A stretch of DNA of 9,827 nt from DAOUCP01 sp034432155 (GTDB lineage Bacteria > Chloroflexota > Anaerolineae > Epilineales > Epilineaceae), in contig DAOUCP010000088.1 of NCBI GenBank assembly GCA_034432155.1, positions 1-9,827 on the forward strand, written 5' to 3'. Numbering within the stretch: position 1 is the stretch's first letter; every line of letters starts with the position of its first letter. Below, one piece after another: positions 7,017 through 9,827 of this stretch. Under the pieces are notes generated by a model. That model was not told the origin of the DNA, made no database searches, and worked only from the letters and a program-made list of their open reading frames with translations. The position numbers were made by a program, and so were the translations under genes.

Positions 7017-8121
7017 GGACCACCTCCAACCTGCCGGCCAGTTCGAGCAGGCCAAGGCCAATGCGGCGGGCAGCATCGGGCTGGTCGAGCGCCCGGGTCT
7101 GCTGGGCCATGGCTCGGCGGCGCTCGCTGTCGTCCAGCAGAGCCAGCACCAGCTCCTCGAGACGTGAACCCGTGCACGCCTCGTCCGGCAGGACCACCGC
7201 CGCGCCTGCCTGAGCCAACAGGGCGGCGTTGGCCCCCTGGTGACCGCCGGCGATGGCCAACGGCACCAAAATGGCTGGCAGGCCGCGCGCTGGCAGCTCG
7301 CCGAGGCACGCGGCACCGGCACGACAGACTGCCAGGTCCGCGGCGGCCAACGCATCGGCCATGGCCTCATCGGCCAAGAAGGGCGCTGGCCGCCAACGGG
7401 CCGCCATGCCAGGGTCAAGGCTCCCGCGGACAGCACCCACGGAGCCGAAATCCCGCTCACCGGTGGCATGGATGATCACGGCCTGCGCTAGGATCCGGGG
7501 CGCAGCTTCCAGGACGGCCTCGTTCAGTCGATGCGCGCCTTGACTGCCGCCCACAACCAGCACCACAAGGTCGCTAGGGCTCACACCCAGTCGCTCGCGG
7601 GCGAGCTGGCGATCGGCCTGGCGGATGCATGCACGCACGGGATAACCGCTGACGACGGTCTTGGCCGCGGGCAAGTGGGCCCTGGCTGTCTCGGCGGTCA
7701 CGAAGATGCGACTCGCGAAGCGGCTCATCCAGCGCACCGCCTGACCAGGCACGGCGTCCGGCAGATAGATGGCCAGGGGTATCCGCCGCAGCCAGGCAGC
7801 CACGGCGAGCGGGACGCTCACATAGCCGCCCGTGACCAGGACGACGTCCGGCGACTGGTGGGCCGAGGCCCGCCAAGCTTGCAGGACGCCGCGCGCCAGT
7901 GTGGCTAGGCCGCGCAGACGAGCCAGCGGCCCGGTGCCCACAATGGGGGCCGCAGCTAGGGCGTGGAACGGCAGCCCGGCGGCCACAACCATCCGCTCCT
8001 CCATGCTTCCAGCGCGGCCGAACCAGGTGGCCGTGACGGCCTCACTCGGCAAGGCGGCGAGCACGGTAAGCGCGGGATAGATGTGACCGGCGGTGCCACC
8101 GCCCGAAAGCCAGATCCGCAT
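7009..8121 (-). CDS. murG: MurG, lipid II-forming N-acetylglucosaminyltransferase
   Basis: MurG transfers GlcNAc from UDP-GlcNAc to lipid I on the inner membrane face, giving lipid II. It is a 370-residue GT-B enzyme. The N-terminal glycine-rich loop GGGTAGHIYPA (7-17) holds the conserved His. TGGYVSVPLAVAAW (97-110) follows, then a second loop VVGGSQGAHRLNEAV (189-203), and the UDP-GlcNAc-binding block with CRAGAACLGELPARG (266-280) and GGHQGANA (292-299). The motif after the IP (114-115) is YLPD (119-122) rather than the HEQN of E. coli and B. subtilis type enzymes. The ATG at 8121 directly precedes the first beta strand and has GGGGA about seven bases upstream. The gene begins 80 nt inside the end of ftsW. 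Identity is firm. Confidence 0.95.
   Translation of the reverse strand: MRIWLSGGGTAGHIYPALTVLAALPSEAVTATWFGRAGSMEERMVVAAGLPFHALAAAPIVGTGPLARLRGLATLARGVLQAWRASAHQSPDVVLVTGGYVSVPLAVAAWLRRIPLAIYLPDAVPGQAVRWMSRFASRIFVTAETARAHLPAAKTVVSGYPVRACIRQADRQLARERLGVSPSDLVVLVVGGSQGAHRLNEAVLEAAPRILAQAVIIHATGERDFGSVGAVRGSLDPGMAARWRPAPFLADEAMADALAAADLAVCRAGAACLGELPARGLPAILVPLAIAGGHQGANAALLAQAGAAVVLPDEACTGSRLEELVLALLDDSERRRAMAQQTRALDQPDAARRIGLGLLELAGRLEVVHA
7023..7027 (-). promoter_or_regulatory. Ribosome binding site of the CvpA-like gene within murG
   Basis: GGAGG on the minus strand lies six bases before the ATG at 7016 and within the last codons of murG. It supports the 8-nt overlapping start over later ATG codons. 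Confidence 0.8.
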
Positions 8122-9268
8122 GGATTCGTCCCCAGGGACGGTCGACCGAACGAGAGATATTGAGCAGCAACCCGATCGCCGCCAGACAGGCGACGGTGCT
8201 GGAACCACCGAACGAAACGAGCGGCAGCGGCACTCCGGACAAGGGTGCGAGCGCCGTAACGCCGGCCATGTTCATGATCCCCTGGAAACACAACCAACAG
8301 GTCACTCCCAGGGCGATATGGGCGGCGAACGGATTGCGGCAGCCAGCGGCAATCCGCAGCCCGCGCCAGGTCACCACGGCCAGCAGGCCCACCACTAGGA
8401 GGCAGCCGAGCAATCCCGACTCCTCGCCCACCACGGCGAACACGGTGTCGGTGTGAGGGGCGGGCAGGATGTGCTTCTCCTGCCCCTGACCCAGCCCTAC
8501 CCCCAGCACGCCACCCCGGGCGATGGCGGCCAAGCTCTCGCGCACCTGAAAGGTCAGGCTTTCCGGTGCTTGGTCGGGATGCAGGTAGCTCCGTACCCGA
8601 TCCAGGCGGTAGGGAGCAACGACCACCAACAGCGCGGAGGCCGCACTGGCCAAGCCTGCCGACGCCAGCATCTGCCGCGCTTCGGCGCCGGCAGTGAAAA
8701 ACATCGTAGCGGCCACGAGGGCAATCAAGGCGGCGGTGGAGAAGTCCGGTTGCAGCACAATCAAGCCACACACTGTTCCGACCACCATCGCAAATGGCAG
8801 AAGTCCCAGCGTGACGTCATGGATGTCCTTGCCCTTGCCAGCCAGCCAGGCGGCGACGTAGATGATCACCGCCAGTTTGACCGCCTCGCTGGGTTGGACG
8901 GAGCCCTCGGCGGCCAACCAACGTCGGTAGCCCCCGAAGCGCAGCTCGCCGAACACCAGGATGGCCAACAGAATGGCCAGTGCGCCGACCAAGAGCCAGG
9001 GCGCCAGTCGTTGCCACAGCCGGACGTCGATGGCCGCCATAATGGTCATGGCTGCCAGCCCCAGCGCGACCCAGGTGATCTGGCGCTTCAGAAAGTAGCC
9101 GCCATCGTTCTGGAACTTCTCGCTGGCCACGCCGATTCGGAAACTGGCGGTGTAAATGGCCACCAGGCCGACGATCAAGAGGGCCAGGACGGCGACCACA
9201 AGCACGGCGTCGATGGAGCGCCGAGGCCGCGGTGGCCGGCTGCGCGGCGAGCCGTCGGGCAGCATCAT
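8042..9268 (-). CDS. ftsW: FtsW, septal SEDS peptidoglycan glycosyltransferase
   Basis: FtsW polymerises lipid II into glycan strands at the septum together with its class B PBP partner. The 408-residue, roughly ten-span protein shows the SEDS signatures: a basic N-tail, GYRRWL (113-118), QPSEAVKL (125-132), QPDFSTAA (173-180), the LPAPHTDTVFAVVGEESG block (268-285) whose Asp274 aligns with the essential Asp of E. coli FtsW, and GVPLPLVSFGGSS (345-357). The first of two adjacent ATG codons (9268, ATGA overlap with murD) has GAGG four bases upstream; the second at 9265 has better spacing and is possible. The conserved region ends at LLLNISR (367-373). A further 35 residues rich in Arg, His and Trp continue over the start of murG and look like out-of-frame coding rather than a conserved tail. 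RodA is the alternative, but the dcw position favours FtsW. Confidence 0.95.
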   Translation of the reverse strand: MMLPDGSPRSRPPRPRRSIDAVLVVAVLALLIVGLVAIYTASFRIGVASEKFQNDGGYFLKRQITWVALGLAAMTIMAAIDVRLWQRLAPWLLVGALAILLAILVFGELRFGGYRRWLAAEGSVQPSEAVKLAVIIYVAAWLAGKGKDIHDVTLGLLPFAMVVGTVCGLIVLQPDFSTAALIALVAATMFFTAGAEARQMLASAGLASAASALLVVVAPYRLDRVRSYLHPDQAPESLTFQVRESLAAIARGGVLGVGLGQGQEKHILPAPHTDTVFAVVGEESGLLGCLLVVGLLAVVTWRGLRIAAGCRNPFAAHIALGVTCWLCFQGIMNMAGVTALAPLSGVPLPLVSFGGSSTVACLAAIGLLLNISRSVDRPWGRIHADLAFGRWHRRSHLSRAYRARRLAE

Positions 9269-9827
9269 GCCGCCTCGCAGGGTGCGATGCAGGGCAGTGC
9301 GACGCGCTCGCGAAAGGTGTCGCCGGGTGGCGCTAGGGCGTTCGCCGCGGCCTCGCAGCCCGGGCTGAACAGCACAGTGTCGCCCCGGCGGGCAAGTCGG
9401 GCGGCCGCGGCCACGGCATCGTCCAAGTCCACGCAATGGACGAGGATGGCGTGTGCCTGGCGCTGGGCAAGGGCCTCGGCCATGGCGTCGCCGCCGGAGC
9501 CAAAGACGAGCACGTACTCGGCCTGGCCGGCGCAGGCTGCCCAGCGGTCCAGGCTCTGCCCGCCAGCTGCACCACCTGCGATCAACAGGACTGGCCCGTC
9601 CACGCTGGCCATGGCGGCTGCCGAACGGCCCGGCCGCGTGGCGCGGGCGTCGCAGATCCACCGCACCCCGGCCCGCACCCCGAGGAGTTCCAGGCAGTCA
9701 GGGAGGGGGCTGAAACGACGCACCGCAGCCTCGATCGCGGTAGCGCTCGCGCCGGCGGCCAGCGCGGCCCCGATGGCGACGAGCAGGTCCGTGGCAAGGG
9801 CTGGAAAGCGGGCGATAAGCCCACCAA
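9265..9827 (-). CDS. murD: MurD (UDP-MurNAc-L-Ala-D-Glu ligase) C-terminal part, partial and divergent
   Basis: The right edge cuts off the N-terminal half; 186 residues remain, from GGLIARF to the TGA at 9265. MurD adds D-Glu to UDP-MurNAc-L-Ala using ATP in the cytoplasm. The fragment matches the end of the central domain and the C-terminal ligase domain: GVRWICDARATRP (equivalent to the usual D-S-K-A-T-N), GPVLLIAGG, a Rossmann-like body, GDTVLFSPGC and GDTFRERV. Its position just before ftsW also fits. Several residues usually invariant are changed: the G-HN--N stretch reads FPALATD, the HR-E motif reads DCLE, the Lys after IAGG is Gly, and the S-D-F stretch after SPGC reads EAAANA. The frame is open with no sign of decay. 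Another Mur-ligase-like role, or loss of activity, cannot be excluded without the N-terminal half. Confidence 0.85.
   Translation of the reverse strand, partial: GGLIARFPALATDLLVAIGAALAAGASATAIEAAVRRFSPLPDCLELLGVRAGVRWICDARATRPGRSAAAMASVDGPVLLIAGGAAGGQSLDRWAACAGQAEYVLVFGSGGDAMAEALAQRQAHAILVHCVDLDDAVAAAARLARRGDTVLFSPGCEAAANALAPPGDTFRERVALPCIAPCEAA
9273..9276 (-). promoter_or_regulatory. Ribosome binding site of ftsW within murD
   Basis: GAGG on the minus strand lies four bases before the ATG at 9268 and seven before the ATG at 9265. It supports this pair of starts for ftsW but does not choose between them. Confidence 0.6.

Noticed and set aside
6594..7475. A 293-codon plus-strand frame opposite the CvpA-like gene and murG.
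   Set aside because: Composition is Pro/Arg/Gly-rich shadow sequence, and the minus-strand genes explain the region with good starts and motifs.

Overview
This window is a stretch of a bacterial division and cell wall (dcw) cluster. All nine genes lie on the minus strand, so they read from the right edge to the left. In transcription order they are: the 3' part of murD (cut by the right edge), ftsW, murG, two small membrane-protein genes (the first with CvpA-like features), a fused murC-murB, ftsQ, ftsA and ftsZ. No RNA genes, insertion sequences, CRISPR arrays or large repeats are visible.

The genes are packed almost without gaps. Four junctions are 4-nt ATGA overlaps (murD/ftsW, the two small membrane genes, second membrane gene/murC-murB, ftsQ/ftsA). 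Three are longer overlaps: 80 nt for ftsW/murG, 8 nt for murG/first membrane gene and 11 nt for murC-murB/ftsQ. The only gap between genes is 27 nt between ftsA and ftsZ, and it carries a full AGGAGG ribosome binding site. The genes are therefore probably co-transcribed and translationally coupled, with ftsZ able to load ribosomes independently. No internal promoter or terminator could be recognised. The 55 bases after ftsZ hold no recognisable start codon or hairpin.

The products form one pathway. MurB and MurC (one polypeptide here) and MurD act on cytoplasmic UDP-MurNAc precursors. MurG makes lipid II on the inner face of the membrane. FtsW polymerises glycan strands at the septum. FtsQ is a bitopic divisome scaffold, FtsA tethers FtsZ to the membrane, and FtsZ forms the ring. 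The two small membrane proteins occupy the murG-murC interval and have no assignable function.

The organism is a high-GC bacterium with FtsA. The composition, the MurC-MurB fusion, the MurG motif YLPD where most families have HEQN, and the CvpA-like insertion make me think of Chloroflexota (for example Thermomicrobia-like lineages). This is a low-confidence guess from memory. The points most worth a second look are the MurD C-terminal half, which lacks most residues normally invariant in Mur ligases, the pair of small membrane proteins, the MurC-MurB fusion, the altered MurG motif and the long ftsW/murG overlap.
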